Shown: one piece after another, positions 7,891-16,923 of the stretch
Layout of the letters: every line of letters starts with the position of its first letter
Numbering within the stretch: position 1 is the first letter of the stretch
Assembly: GCA_002336805.1 (NCBI GenBank)
Contig: DDEZ01000006.1
Coordinates: forward strand, 183,089-247,088
Direction of reading: 5' to 3'
Origin: Bacteroidetes bacterium UBA1941
Lineage (GTDB): Bacteria > Bacteroidota > Bacteroidia > Chitinophagales > LD1
Length of the DNA: 64,000 nt
Program-made: the position numbers and the translations under genes
Notes under the pieces: generated by a model
The model's database searches: none
What the model was told of the DNA's origin: nothing
The model's input: the letters and a program-made list of their open reading frames with translations, nothing else

Positions 7891-9894
7891 TTATTGAAGA
7901 CTCTCTAAAATCTTGAGGGCTTTTTTAAGGTCATTTCCTTTGGCGAGGACACCCTTCCAGAGGTCGCCTTTTTTTTCGAGGCGTTTGAGGATGTTTTTGA
8001 TGGTGAAATTGCGTGGGTCGAGTTTGTTGTTTACTTCGCTCCAGTCGAGTGGGGTGGATACTGTGGCACCGGGGCGAGGGCGGAGGGAGTAGGGCGCGGC
8101 GAGGGTCTGGCCTTTGCTGTTTTGGAGGTAGTCTATGTAGATCTTTCCTTTTCTATTACGAGGCTGGCGCTCGAGGCTGGTGGTGTCTGGCACGAGGGAG
8201 TGTACCTGACGTGCTACTAGTTGCGCGAAATTGCGTGAGACTTCGTATTCATACTTTGCACCGAGTGGTGCGAAGATGTGAATGCCCGTAGCTCCGGAGG
8301 TCTTGGCGTAGCAGTCCATGCCGAGCTGGTCAAAGACTTTCTTTGTAGCCTTTGATACTTCTACTACTTCAGCGAATTTATTGTCATCAGGGTCGAGGTC
8401 TATGACGAGCCAATCGGGATTATCCAGATGGCCCATGCGGGAGTTCCACGGGTGGATCTCTATGCAGCCGAGATTGGCCATGTACATGAGGGTCTCGCGG
8501 TCATTGCAGATCAGGTAGTCTATCTCTTCTTTGTTGGACTCCGAGTAGACTTTCTCACTGTGCAGCCAGTCTGGTATCATGGCAGTGTCCTGATCCTTCT
8601 GATAGAAGGATGGTCCGTGGATACCATTGGGGAAGCGATGGAGCGACTGGGGACGATCTTTCAGGTAGGGGAGGATCATCGGTGCGATGTCAGAATAGTA
8701 CTGTACCATCTCTCCTTTGGTGATGCCCTCCTCAGGCCAGTAGAGTTTCTGAGCATTGGTCAGTTTGAGTATGGCGCGGCCTACTTTGACCTCGGTGGCT
8801 TTGCTGTCTTTGTGGGCCGCGGGGCCAGGCTCTGTGTCTTTACCTTTAGCTGAAGGCTTTGCCTTGGCTGCGGATTTGGCCGGGGCCTTTGGTGCTTTTT
8901 TTGCTAACGCTTTCGCGCTTTTGACAGCAGCCTTGACAGGCATTTTTTTGGTGGCGGTACTGGTTACTTTTTTCATGTCAGTAGGTTTTTCTCTGATCAC
9001 TTCTTTAGGTTTCTTGTCTATGCGCAGGCCCATGTAGACGGGGTGGCGCATGCTATTCTCGTCCGTCCACTCGGTGAATTTGACCTGGCAGACGAGCTTT
9101 GGTTTGAGCCACTGTACTTTGCCTGCAGGGCGTTTCACATCATTGGCAAAAGGTGACTGGTCAGTGAGCAGTGGTTGAAATTTATCAAATAATTCGCGGA
9201 GTGCTTCATCGTTGAACCCGGTGCCGCAGTTGCCCGTGTAGATGAGCTGTCCGTCAGGTGCATAGGTGCCGAGCAGCAGCGAGCCGAAGTGGATGCGGGC
9301 GCCCTGCGGCATGGTGAAGCCACCTATGACGGCCTCCTCCTCCTGCGTGATCTTGAGCTTGATCCAGTCCTTGCTGCGCCGGTCGGTCTGGTAGATGCTG
9401 TCGGCACGCTTGGCCATGATGCCCTCCCAGCCTTTGCGTGCCGCCTCTCTGAGGTAGCGGATGCCGTGCTCCTCTATGTGCGCGGAGTAGATCACGTCTT
9501 TAAGCTTTTGTTTGCTGAGCAGTTTCTCGAGTAGCTCTTTGCGCTGAAGTAGTGTGAGGTGGATCAGGTCCCGGCCATCGAGACTGAGTATATCAAAAAT
9601 GTAATATTTCAGATCGCCCTTGCGGGTCTTATTGTACTGCTGCAGGAGCTGAAAGTCTGAGCTGCCTTTGCTATTCTCCACCACCACCTCGCCATCCAGC
9701 AGGCATGGATAGCTGATAGCCTCCAGCTGCTCGCGGATAGGAGCGTATACTTCATCAAAGGAAAGCAAATTGCGGCTGTAGAGCTGTACGCTGCCCTGCC
9801 CATCACACAGAGCGAGTGTACGGTAGCCATCATACTTAGGCTCATAGATCCAGTCCGGATCATCAAAAGCCTCGCTACCGAGCGTGGCGAGCAT
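7891..9894 (-). CDS. ligD: DNA ligase D, ligase and polymerase domains
   Basis: This is the LIG-POL part of the NHEJ ligase. The nucleotidyltransferase motif EPKYDGYR gives the adenylated lysine K20; DGEVV and an OB-fold segment follow to about residue 300. A Lys/Ala/Pro-rich linker (about 305-370) leads to the primase-polymerase domain, with QKLYWPEEGITKGEM, the catalytic DLDPDD and SGATGIHIFAPLG. The visible start MLATLGSEAF is unusual: in the same frame, reading upstream across the preceding gene's stop gives APTLKPMLATLG, and KPMLA is the normal entry of the ligase domain. The PE domain is encoded just upstream in another frame, so this is probably the second half of a single ligase D interrupted at an A9 run. 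Confidence 0.93.
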   Translation of the reverse strand: MLATLGSEAFDDPDWIYEPKYDGYRTLALCDGQGSVQLYSRNLLSFDEVYAPIREQLEAISYPCLLDGEVVVENSKGSSDFQLLQQYNKTRKGDLKYYIFDILSLDGRDLIHLTLLQRKELLEKLLSKQKLKDVIYSAHIEEHGIRYLREAARKGWEGIMAKRADSIYQTDRRSKDWIKLKITQEEEAVIGGFTMPQGARIHFGSLLLGTYAPDGQLIYTGNCGTGFNDEALRELFDKFQPLLTDQSPFANDVKRPAGKVQWLKPKLVCQVKFTEWTDENSMRHPVYMGLRIDKKPKEVIREKPTDMKKVTSTATKKMPVKAAVKSAKALAKKAPKAPAKSAAKAKPSAKGKDTEPGPAAHKDSKATEVKVGRAILKLTNAQKLYWPEEGITKGEMVQYYSDIAPMILPYLKDRPQSLHRFPNGIHGPSFYQKDQDTAMIPDWLHSEKVYSESNKEEIDYLICNDRETLMYMANLGCIEIHPWNSRMGHLDNPDWLVIDLDPDDNKFAEVVEVSKATKKVFDQLGMDCYAKTSGATGIHIFAPLGAKYEYEVSRNFAQLVARQVHSLVPDTTSLERQPRNRKGKIYIDYLQNSKGQTLAAPYSLRPRPGATVSTPLDWSEVNNKLDPRNFTIKNILKRLEKKGDLWKGVLAKGNDLKKALKILESLQ

Positions 9895-9899
9895 GGGCT

Positions 9900-10625
9900 T
9901 TAGGGTTGGGGCTTTTTTTTTGACTGCGTTTTGGTAGTAGAGGAGGAGCGGGGAGTAGCAGCATCTTTGGGAGGGGCGGCTTTCTTTGTAGCAGTCTTCT
10001 TTGCTGCAGCTTTGCGCGGAGCTCCGGCCTCCTTGCCGTGGTCTCCTTTGGCGTTACCGTATTTGGCGGCTAGTTTATCCAGTGTGGCGTCTGAAAGGAC
10101 AGACTTGGTCTTGAGTGTAATGTCTTCTTTTGAGGCGTATTTATCGTCCGCTTTGACCAGCAGCCAGGCGTTCTCCTGTTTGCCATTGCGGATCTTGATG
10201 AGGGCAAATTCTCCTTTGAGCTTTTTGCCGTGCATGATGAATGTGATGTGGCCTTTTTTTAGCCCGGCCAGGAGTGCCTTCTGGTCGCTATCGCCATCGT
10301 AGGTAGTATAGGTGCCGGTGTCCCAGACGATCACGTTGCCTGCTCCGTAGTTGCCCTCGGGTATATTGCCTTCGAAATCTTTATAGTCATATGGGTGATC
10401 CTCTACCATCATGGCGAGGCGCTTGTCATCGGGATTGAGTGAGGGGCCTTTGGGCACGGCCCAGCTTTTTAATACGCCGTCCATCTCCAGGCGGAAGTCA
10501 TAATGCAGGTGCGAGGCAGCATGCTTCTGCACCACGAAGATCAGTTTGCCTGTTTTGCCTTTGCCTCCTGTAGGCTCCGGTGTCTCTGTGAAATGGCGCT
10601 TCTGCTTGTATCTGATGAGGCTCAT
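9900..10625 (-). CDS. ligD: DNA ligase D, 3'-phosphoesterase domain (split-off N-terminal half)
   Basis: The 241-residue product carries the LigD phosphoesterase domain that trims 3' ends: FVVQKHAASHLHYDFRLEMDG, SWAVPKGPSLNP, MMVEDHPYDYKDFEG and IPEGNYGAGNVIVWDTG, with the expected His/Asp metal ligands. After about residue 160 it becomes a Lys/Ala/Pro-rich linker and ends at a TAA six bases before the ligase-domain ATG. The last codons read through A9 (positions 9913-9921 on the + strand as T9). A -1 shift in this run, where the zero frame reads A AAA AAG, would join it to the ligase frame. Bacteroidota ligase D is normally one PE-LIG-POL polypeptide, so the split is either a slippage product, a mutation or an assembly error. 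Confidence 0.88.
   Translation of the reverse strand: MSLIRYKQKRHFTETPEPTGGKGKTGKLIFVVQKHAASHLHYDFRLEMDGVLKSWAVPKGPSLNPDDKRLAMMVEDHPYDYKDFEGNIPEGNYGAGNVIVWDTGTYTTYDGDSDQKALLAGLKKGHITFIMHGKKLKGEFALIKIRNGKQENAWLLVKADDKYASKEDITLKTKSVLSDATLDKLAAKYGNAKGDHGKEAGAPRKAAAKKTATKKAAPPKDAATPRSSSTTKTQSKKKPQP
9913..9921 (-). other. A9 homopolymer, possible frameshift site joining the two ligD parts
   Basis: On the coding strand the run ends as TCA AAA AAA AAG in the PE frame, containing the slippery heptamer A AAA AAG known from dnaX. A -1 shift enters the frame encoding APTLKPMLATLG. A small hairpin can form about 25-45 nt downstream (CGCT/AGCG core). Confidence 0.6.
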
Positions 10626-10632
10626 GGTCAGA

Positions 10633-10770
10633 TCATTTGGCTGGAGCGAATAGCTGTGATACAGCTTTGTAATGCTTGCTGACAGGCACGCGGTCTGAGG
10701 CCATGGCCAATACGCACAGGGAGCTGATCCCTACTGCGGCTACTGCTTTTAAAAAATTCTGGATCATCAT
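10633..10770 (-). CDS. 45-residue secreted or membrane peptide upstream of ligD
   Basis: A short reading frame reads MMIQNFLKAVAAVGISSLC and continues to ASDRVPVSKHYKAVSQLFAPAK before a TGA. The first 24 residues look like a signal peptide (positively charged start, hydrophobic core, AMA before SD). It ends 7 bp before the ligD phosphoesterase ATG on the same strand, so it could be the first gene of the ligD transcript. I do not recognise a family. The tight spacing and signal-like N-terminus argue that it is real, but so short a frame could be chance. Confidence 0.5.
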   Translation of the reverse strand: MMIQNFLKAVAAVGISSLCVLAMASDRVPVSKHYKAVSQLFAPAK

Positions 10771-10941
10771 ATCGTAAGGGTTATGTCTCTATATACCCAA
10801 ACAGCATGCCAGCACATTTATTGTAGACTATACGGCTAAACTCAATAATGGCGCGGCGAGCTGCTCCTCAGATTGCGCAAATAATGCCCAAAGGGCGGCG
10901 GTACATGGTTTGCTGCACATGAGACAATAAAAACAACCGTT

Positions 10942-11223
10942 ATGGCAAAGTATGGAAAAAAGGCCGGTGAAAAAGTGGAGAAAGCCATGCATGAAATGCA
11001 TGAAGGCAAACTCAAATCCGGCAACAGCAACAAGAAAGTGACCAGCAAGAAGCAGGCGATAGCGATAGGGCTGTCTGAGGCGCGCGAGGAAGGGGGCAAG
11101 GTGCCAAAGGCGCCGTCGTCTAGGAAGGCGAGCACGTCTAAGGGCTCTTCGCGGAGTCACTCTGCATCGCCGAGGTCATCCTCACCGAGCGCGTCATCTT
11201 CACACCGCTCCGCCAAAAAGTAA
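10942..11223 (+). CDS. Small basic DUF6496-like protein
   Basis: The 93-residue product starts MAKYGKKAGEKVEKAMHEM, the pattern of DUF6496 proteins, with HEGKLKSG and a KKVTSKKQAIAIGLSEAR segment that recurs in that family. The tail (about 55-93) is almost entirely Ser, Lys, Arg and Ala, resembling a histone-like tail. It is highly basic, so DNA or RNA contact is plausible but not established. A strong terminator follows 7 bp after the stop. It lies divergent from the ligD unit, close to ku, in a stress and repair neighbourhood. Confidence 0.75.
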   Translation: MAKYGKKAGEKVEKAMHEMHEGKLKSGNSNKKVTSKKQAIAIGLSEAREEGGKVPKAPSSRKASTSKGSSRSHSASPRSSSPSASSSHRSAKK

Positions 11224-11230
11224 GACATCA

Positions 11231-11261
11231 CAAGTCCGGTCGTATGGCCGGACTTGTTTTT
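11231..11261 (+). terminator. Rho-independent terminator
   Basis: CAAGTCCGG and CCGGACTTG form a perfect 9-bp stem with an 8-nt loop, followed by five T. It closes the DUF6496-like gene. Confidence 0.9.
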
Positions 11262-11283
11262 CATCCACCAAAAATACTAAATC

Positions 11284-11772
11284 ATGAACTTTTTAATCCT
11301 GCTGCTAATGATGAGCAAAGTGAGCTTTCCGCTATCCAGCCCTGCCTTTAAGGCTAATGGGGAAATACCTCTGAAGTATACCTGCGAAGGCGAGAACGTA
11401 AGCCCGCCACTGGCGATAGGTGAAGTGCCCAAAGGTGCCAAAAGCCTGGCGCTGATAGTGGATGACCCTGATGCAGACAAGAAAGTAGTGACACACTGGA
11501 TAGCCTGGAATATATCTCCTGATGTACACATGATGCGTGAGGGTGAGCGCCCGGGTACACCAGGCAAAAATGAAAAGGGTGAGAACCGCTACATGGGCCC
11601 ATGCCCGCCTAAAGGGCAGCACCATTATTTCTTTAAGGTATATGCGCTGGATAAGATGCTGGATCTGAAAGAAGGAGCCAGCAAAGATGAGCTGGTAAAT
11701 GCCATCAAGGATCACATCCTGGCGGAGGGTGAGCTGGTGGGTGTATATGAGAAAAAAGCAGTAGCGAAGTGA
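11284..11772 (+). CDS. YbhB/YbcL family PEBP-like protein
   Basis: A 162-residue phosphatidylethanolamine-binding-protein fold member, similar to Raf kinase inhibitor-like YbhB/YbcL. Visible landmarks are FKANGEIPLKYTCEGENVSPPL, the ligand-site DDPDAD, HWIAWNI and GPCPPKGQHHYFFKVYALD. The bacterial function is not settled. The N-terminus MNFLILLLMM is short and hydrophobic; translation could instead start at the Met codons just before SKVSFPLSS. A Nudix gene and a Cys-rich four-helix gene follow at 43 and 24 bp on the same strand, so the three may form one unit. Confidence 0.9.
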   Translation: MNFLILLLMMSKVSFPLSSPAFKANGEIPLKYTCEGENVSPPLAIGEVPKGAKSLALIVDDPDADKKVVTHWIAWNISPDVHMMREGERPGTPGKNEKGENRYMGPCPPKGQHHYFFKVYALDKMLDLKEGASKDELVNAIKDHILAEGELVGVYEKKAVAK

Positions 11773-11814
11773 AGTAAATAGAGTTTTAACCACAGAGAAA
11801 CATAGAGATATAGA

Positions 11815-12234
11815 ATGAAAGACAATGAAGGTTTAGTCCTGACTGCAGATATCGTGATACGGCTGGGAGACGGCTCTATCGTGCTGGCGAAGCGTAAAAG
11901 TGAACCACACAAAGGTGAATGGGGACTGCCGGGAGGTAAGATGGAAGGCAATGAAACGATAGAGGCTGCTGCTATCAGAGAGGCAAAAGAAGAAACGGGA
12001 CTGACCGTAGAACTGGACCGCGTGATAGGTGTGTACTCTGATCCAGAGCGAGACCCGCGCGGGAGGTATGTATCGGTGGCCTTTCTGGCGCACCCGGTAT
12101 CGGGCGTGATGGAGGCGGGCTCTGATGCGGAGGACCTGGTGCTGACACGTGAGCCGGAAAATTTTAACCTGGCCTTTGACCATGAGGATATCGTGCGGGA
12201 CTATGTGCAGATCATGGCTACGGAGGGCAAGTAA
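11815..12234 (+). CDS. Nudix hydrolase
   Basis: A 139-residue Nudix protein, which hydrolyses nucleoside diphosphates linked to another group. The Nudix box is [20 protein letters not shown] followed by ETGL, giving the REAKEE metal-binding helix intact. The upstream strand [20 protein letters not shown] is typical of MutT/ADP-ribose-type members, and [20 protein letters not shown] resembles ADP-ribose pyrophosphatase-like proteins. The exact substrate cannot be read from sequence. It sits between the PEBP-like gene and the four-helix Cys protein. Confidence 0.92.
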   Translation: MKDNEGLVLTADIVIRLGDGSIVLAKRKSEPHKGEWGLPGGKMEGNETIEAAAIREAKEETGLTVELDRVIGVYSDPERDPRGRYVSVAFLAHPVSGVMEAGSDAEDLVLTREPENFNLAFDHEDIVRDYVQIMATEGK

Positions 12235-12258
12235 TTTGTAAAGCATAAACTAAAGGTG

Positions 12259-12582
12259 ATGGGACAAGATAAACTGATACAACAACTGACAGAGTGCGCG
12301 ATGACCTGTGATATGTGCTACAGCGCGTGCCTGAATGAAGAGGATGTGACGATGATGGCGCGCTGTATAGAGCTGGACAGGGAGTGCGCGGATATATGCC
12401 GCCTCACGGCGTCTATCCTGACGCGCGACTCTGAGAATAAGGAAAGCTACCTGCAGCTCTGCGCCGAGATATGTGGGGTCTGTGCTGATGAGTGTGGCAA
12501 GCATGACCACGAGCACTGCCGCAAATGCAGTAAGATGTGCAAGGAGTGTGCTGAGGCGTGCAGGAAGTTTTTGGATGCTTGA
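12259..12582 (+). CDS. Four-helix bundle cysteine-rich (DUF326-like) copper-binding protein
   Basis: The 107-residue protein has regularly spaced cysteines on predicted helices: CAMTCDMCYSAC, CADICR, CAEICGVCADEC and CRKCSKMCKECAEACRKF. This pattern matches the DUF326 family of four-helix copper-storage-like proteins, cytosolic here since no signal peptide is seen. Metal binding is inferred from the family. ATG 12259 is preferred over the GTG at 12256 because AAAGG lies just upstream of it. It ends a same-strand run with the PEBP-like and Nudix genes. Confidence 0.85.
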   Translation: MGQDKLIQQLTECAMTCDMCYSACLNEEDVTMMARCIELDRECADICRLTASILTRDSENKESYLQLCAEICGVCADECGKHDHEHCRKCSKMCKECAEACRKFLDA

Positions 12583-12769
12583 TATTGCGTTGCAAACGCA
12601 ATGCAGGAGTATCACGCGATACAATCGCGCGATAGCTGTGTAGTTTATTCACCGCAAAAGCGCAGAAACTCAAAAATTGAATGACACAGTGAATGCGCAC
12701 GGCCGATGGTAATACAAATAAAAGAATGGCAGTACAGGAAGGTCTAAAGTAAACTTAGTAATACTGCTC

Positions 12770-13603
12770 TCAGAGTATCCTCCTGATGATCTTGAGTTGG
12801 TGGGAGTATTTATTTGTGTCGGCGTTAAAGATGCCGAAGTGGTCGAAGGTGTCTATACGCACGCGGCCGGAGGCGTGGATGATGCGCTTATCCTTGAGTA
12901 TCATGCCTACGTGGGTGATCTTTCCCTCCTCATTGCTAAAAAAGGCGAGGTCACCGAGGGTGGCCTCTTCCGCAAAATTGATAACGCGGCCTACCTCGGC
13001 CTGCTGGTAGGCATCGCGGGGCAGCCAGGTGCCGATACATTTGTATAATATCTGTACGAAGCCAGAGCAGTCTATACCCAGCGGGCTGCGGCCACCCCAG
13101 AGGTAGGGCGCATTGAGGAAACGCAGGGCTACTTTCTCCAGCATATTGACGGTGCGTATCTGGTCGCTCATCACGGCCTGCCCGTTATAGATATACTTTT
13201 CCTTGCCCAGCCGGAAATTGATCCCGTCAAAAAATGGGAGTGAGGCACCTGTGACGAGGGTCACAGACTTATCGCTAGAGGTGGCGGAGTAGAAGAGGTC
13301 TATGGCTATCCCCACATTATCTACGGTGACCTGGCGGAAGTCCTTCTCCAGCACAGGTGTATGCTGGGCGGCATCTATCCAGCCCTCATAGCTATCCAGC
13401 GTACAGCGGATCTGTACCCAGTTATTTTTGATATCGAGCACCTCGTAGGTCTCGCCAAAGAGGAGCTGCGATACCATCTCGCTGCGGTGGTTTGGAGCCT
13501 GCCGCATGGGTATGATGCTGAGGGAAGCGATGCCGTGTTTCACGTACCGGGAGATTTTTAACAAAGGTAGGCCTTTCCGGCGGGTGTCGCGCTTTGCAGC
13601 CAT
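12770..13603 (-). CDS. SH3-domain NlpC/P60 (C40) cell-wall peptidase
   Basis: A 277-residue putative peptidoglycan endopeptidase. Residues about 15-90 look like bacterial SH3 repeats (SLSIIPMRQAPNHRSEMVSQ, FGETYEVLDIKNNWVQIRC). The C-terminal catalytic domain has YLWGGRSPLGIDCSGF with the nucleophilic Cys, and ITHVGMIL and RIIHASGRVRID with the catalytic His and its partner. No signal peptide is evident at MAAKRDTRRKGL, which is odd for a cell-wall enzyme. The Bacteroidota YkfC-like dipeptidyl-peptidases act in the cytoplasm on recycled muropeptides, which would fit. The gene is monocistronic and divergent from the T9SS cargo gene. Confidence 0.88.
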   Translation of the reverse strand: MAAKRDTRRKGLPLLKISRYVKHGIASLSIIPMRQAPNHRSEMVSQLLFGETYEVLDIKNNWVQIRCTLDSYEGWIDAAQHTPVLEKDFRQVTVDNVGIAIDLFYSATSSDKSVTLVTGASLPFFDGINFRLGKEKYIYNGQAVMSDQIRTVNMLEKVALRFLNAPYLWGGRSPLGIDCSGFVQILYKCIGTWLPRDAYQQAEVGRVINFAEEATLGDLAFFSNEEGKITHVGMILKDKRIIHASGRVRIDTFDHFGIFNADTNKYSHQLKIIRRIL

Positions 13604-13720
13604 TTGTATATATAGGCCGTCTATGTGTTAGTATCTTGTTTTTGATACAATTAGCGCTATGGCTAAGTTTATTCGCGGTTTTTTTGTAACAAATCCTTTT
13701 TTCTGCTGTAAAAATCAAAG

Positions 13721-15721
13721 ATGAAGAATCTCTGCTTTAAGATATTGCTAGGCCTGACCAGCCTGCTGCTATTCACCGCCAGCGGGTATGCCCAGCCGCT
13801 CGCTGCTACGGTCTCTACCACCTCGAGCTGCGGCCCGAGCAGTGGTACTGCCACGGCAAACGCCACAGGCGGCACCGGCAGCTATACCTACCACTGGTAT
13901 CCGAGCAACCTGTCTACCACTACCATCAATAACCAGCCGGCAGGCTCCGGCAGCGTGACAGTATGGGACGGCGTAGACTCTGTGAATGTGCCCTATACTA
14001 TCGCCTCTACCCCGGCAGCTACGGTGAGCATCATCGCTGCGAGGGATTCCTTCTGCGTAGGTGGTCAGGACACTATGGTGGCCACTGCCAATAACCCTAC
14101 TGCTACATATGTATGGAGCGGGGGGACGCTGGCCGGCACCTCCAGCAGCAATCCACTTTTCGTCTCGGCAGTGAGTAGTGGGTCATATACCTTTACGGTG
14201 ACCTCTACGGATCTGAACGGGTGTACCGCCACCGCCAGCCATACGCTGCAGGCGATAGATTTCACCGTGAGCAGTGTCAATATCAATCCGTCATGCAGCA
14301 GGAATAATGGCTCTATACAGCTCCAGATCACGTCGTCCGGCCGTTTCCGCGCAGACTTTTACAAGGCGGGTACACTGATACAGTCCGGCAATTCACCTTT
14401 CCTGGCCAATCTGCTGCCGGGCAACTATGATGCTACCGTATACGACCTGGCTACCGGATGCAGTTTTGCCATCCCTACTGTGACACTGGTGGACAATAGT
14501 ACGACGCCTACCTTTAGTAACGCTGTGACTCCACAGCAGTGCTTTGGGATCAATGATGGCTCTATCATTGTGACTGTGGGCAACTGTACCGGCGGCTGTA
14601 CATACTCCTGGAACTATAATGCCAGCAATCATAGCGATACAGCACTGAATATCCCTGCGGGTACGTATATATTCTCTGTGAGCAACAGTGGCTGCAGCAA
14701 CGTGCTGGACACGATCATCGTGCCTGGCCCTACGGCCAAACTGACCGATACCCTGCGCGTGACGCCTGACCACTGCGGCAAGCATAATGGTACAGGTATC
14801 GTGCTGAGCAGCGGGGGTACACCGCCGTACAGCTTCGTATGGTCTCAGGGTACGCCAGCTACTCCGGCTGACTCTGTGAGTGGCCTGGTAGGAGATAGCT
14901 CTGTGATAGTGATAGTGACAGACAGCCATGGCTGTGCAGATACCCTGCGCGACAGTATCCTGACCACTGCAGGCCCTACGGGCCGTATACTGCCGCCAGA
15001 CACTATCTGCCGCACGGAGAGCAATGGTGCATTGGTAGTGCAAGCCTCTGGCATACAGCCGCTGACCTACAGGTGGACCAGTGGTAGCACGACTACTGTA
15101 GCAGGTGGCCTGACAGCAGGAAACTATACTGTAACAGTGACAGACGCTGTAGGATGTGACCTGGCTATACTGGGTACAGTACCGGCCTATAGTGCATCAC
15201 TGGTGCTGGCGGCGCCATACTCCGTCTACCGGGGACAGACGGCGGAGATACACGCCTTTACTAATGTGCCGGTGAAAAATGCCTACTGGTCACCGTATAT
15301 AGACAACTCTACAGGTAGCATAGATGTGTACGACAAGCCACAGGTAGCGACCACCTATACCGTGACAATAATATACGGACAGGCCTGCGAGCTGCATGAT
15401 ACCACTACGGTACTCGTACTGGAGGATTCATCAAAGATGGTGGTGCCCAATACGTTTACACCTAATAATGATGGTATCAACGACAACTTTAAAATGATAG
15501 CCTATCAGACGACACTGGAGACCTTTCACATATGGATATATGACAGATGGGGCAATAAGGTGTATGAGTCTACTGACCCGGATTTCAACTGGGATGGAAC
15601 GGATATTTACAATACAAATAAACCGCTGAATACTGCCGTATTCTCATATGTCATAGAATATAAACTGGCATATGAGACGGATAAACGCTCAGCAGGTGGC
15701 AATATATCTCTAATCAAATAA
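13721..15721 (+). CDS. T9SS type B sorting domain cargo protein with SprB-like repeats
   Basis: The 666-residue protein has a signal peptide (KILLGLTSLLLFTASGYA) and a C-terminal gliding-motility-associated domain (about 575-666): VPNTFTPNNDGINDNFK, FHIWIYDRWGNKVYES and WDGTD, the type B sorting signal recognised by the type IX secretion system. Between them lie repeated beta modules of about 80-90 residues with conserved D..GC pairs (TSTDLNGCTA, VTDSHGCAD, VTDAVGCDL), like SprB repeats. It is probably an exported surface adhesin or filament protein. A PorP/SprF gene starts 10 bp downstream, the usual partner arrangement. Confidence 0.9.
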   Translation: MKNLCFKILLGLTSLLLFTASGYAQPLAATVSTTSSCGPSSGTATANATGGTGSYTYHWYPSNLSTTTINNQPAGSGSVTVWDGVDSVNVPYTIASTPAATVSIIAARDSFCVGGQDTMVATANNPTATYVWSGGTLAGTSSSNPLFVSAVSSGSYTFTVTSTDLNGCTATASHTLQAIDFTVSSVNINPSCSRNNGSIQLQITSSGRFRADFYKAGTLIQSGNSPFLANLLPGNYDATVYDLATGCSFAIPTVTLVDNSTTPTFSNAVTPQQCFGINDGSIIVTVGNCTGGCTYSWNYNASNHSDTALNIPAGTYIFSVSNSGCSNVLDTIIVPGPTAKLTDTLRVTPDHCGKHNGTGIVLSSGGTPPYSFVWSQGTPATPADSVSGLVGDSSVIVIVTDSHGCADTLRDSILTTAGPTGRILPPDTICRTESNGALVVQASGIQPLTYRWTSGSTTTVAGGLTAGNYTVTVTDAVGCDLAILGTVPAYSASLVLAAPYSVYRGQTAEIHAFTNVPVKNAYWSPYIDNSTGSIDVYDKPQVATTYTVTIIYGQACELHDTTTVLVLEDSSKMVVPNTFTPNNDGINDNFKMIAYQTTLETFHIWIYDRWGNKVYESTDPDFNWDGTDIYNTNKPLNTAVFSYVIEYKLAYETDKRSAGGNISLIK

Positions 15722-15730
15722 ACAGCAGGA

Positions 15731-16738
15731 ATGAAGAAGGTATTATACCTGATATTATTATGTACCGGAGCGGTAGGGCTGAAGGCGCAGGATCCGCACT
15801 TCTCCCAGTATCACATGATGCCGGTATACCTGAATCCTGCTATGACCGGATTCTTTGAGGGCGATGCCCGCTTTGGTTTTATGTACCGGAGGCAATGGTT
15901 TACTGTGGGCTCACCGATGGGCGGGACCAAGTATGAGACCTACGGTGCCTTTGTAGACGGCGATATAAGGCTGGGCCGGCGCAAGCAGGACTATCTGGGT
16001 ATAGGCGGCAGTTTTGTGAGAGATGCTGCGGGAGACCAGGCGCTGACCCTGTCAGATGGTATCATAAGCGTAGCTTATTCCAAGGCATTTGGCTACCGTG
16101 TAAAGCACTCTATAGCATTGGGCCTCGCGGGGGAGATCATGTTTAAGCAGTTTAGGAATGGCAATGCACTTTTCCCTACTCCGATAGCAGAATCTATAGG
16201 AAAAATGAATATGGCTATAGATGCGACTGTCGGATTGCGCTACAATGTAGACTTTAAAAAGAAGGTGAGCATGTACCTGGGAGTGGCATACGCCCACGTG
16301 TCTAAGCCTAAGGAGTCTTTCTCAGATGTGAGCAGTGAGCGACTAGCATCTAAAATAGTGGGACATGGCGGTGCGGTGATAGCGATCAAAAACCGCTGGA
16401 ACCTGGTGCCGACCGTACTCTTTATGTCTCAGGGTACATCCTTCCAGGCTAATGTGGGCGCTGCCGGTCAGATCCTGTTTGGTGAAAGGTATAATTCTGT
16501 AAACTCGTTCACTTTTGGATTTAATGCCCGTTTTGGCGGTCCGGAAGGCGGCGATGCGCTGATACCTAATGTGAGGCTGGACTACCGCCAGTTTTCGCTC
16601 GGGGTGGCGTATGATATCAATGTATCCAACCTGCGCAGGGCCTCTAATACAGTAGGGGCTATAGAGCTGGGCCTGATCTATATCTACAAAAAGAAGAAAT
16701 ACGTGCCGAAGACCAATGTGTCTTGTGCTCAGTGGTAA
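15731..16738 (+). CDS. PorP/SprF family type IX secretion membrane protein
   Basis: A 335-residue outer-membrane beta-barrel of the PorP/SprF family, which helps deliver type B cargo to the cell surface. A signal peptide (MKKVLYLILLCTGAVGLKAQ) leads into DPHFSQYHMMPVYLNPAMTG, the family hallmark. Later strands include FRFGFMYRRQW-like and YDINVSNLRRASNTVGAIEL segments, ending in basic residues. It follows the 666-residue cargo gene by 10 bp, so they should be co-transcribed and the pair probably works together. A hairpin terminator lies downstream. Confidence 0.92.
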   Translation: MKKVLYLILLCTGAVGLKAQDPHFSQYHMMPVYLNPAMTGFFEGDARFGFMYRRQWFTVGSPMGGTKYETYGAFVDGDIRLGRRKQDYLGIGGSFVRDAAGDQALTLSDGIISVAYSKAFGYRVKHSIALGLAGEIMFKQFRNGNALFPTPIAESIGKMNMAIDATVGLRYNVDFKKKVSMYLGVAYAHVSKPKESFSDVSSERLASKIVGHGGAVIAIKNRWNLVPTVLFMSQGTSFQANVGAAGQILFGERYNSVNSFTFGFNARFGGPEGGDALIPNVRLDYRQFSLGVAYDINVSNLRRASNTVGAIELGLIYIYKKKKYVPKTNVSCAQW

Positions 16739-16760
16739 GCAATCTCCTGCTCACCGACAG

Positions 16761-16810
16761 AAAAAGGTAATTTGTCCTAAAGTGTTAAAAAGGGACAGAT
16801 TACCTTTTTG
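16761..16810 (+). terminator. Rho-independent terminator
   Basis: AAAAAGGTAAT pairs with ATTACCTTTTT, extended inward by TGTCC/GGACA, with a 15-nt-range loop. It separates the first cargo/PorP pair from the second. Confidence 0.8.
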
Positions 16811-16923
16811 TTTTATGCCCGGATCTGTGCAAAAAAAATCTGATTATTGCCCTTTAAAGGGTGCAACTTTAACGTTGTTTATGGTATCTTTATTAAGTAT
16901 ACCCTAGTTAATGAAGTAATTAC

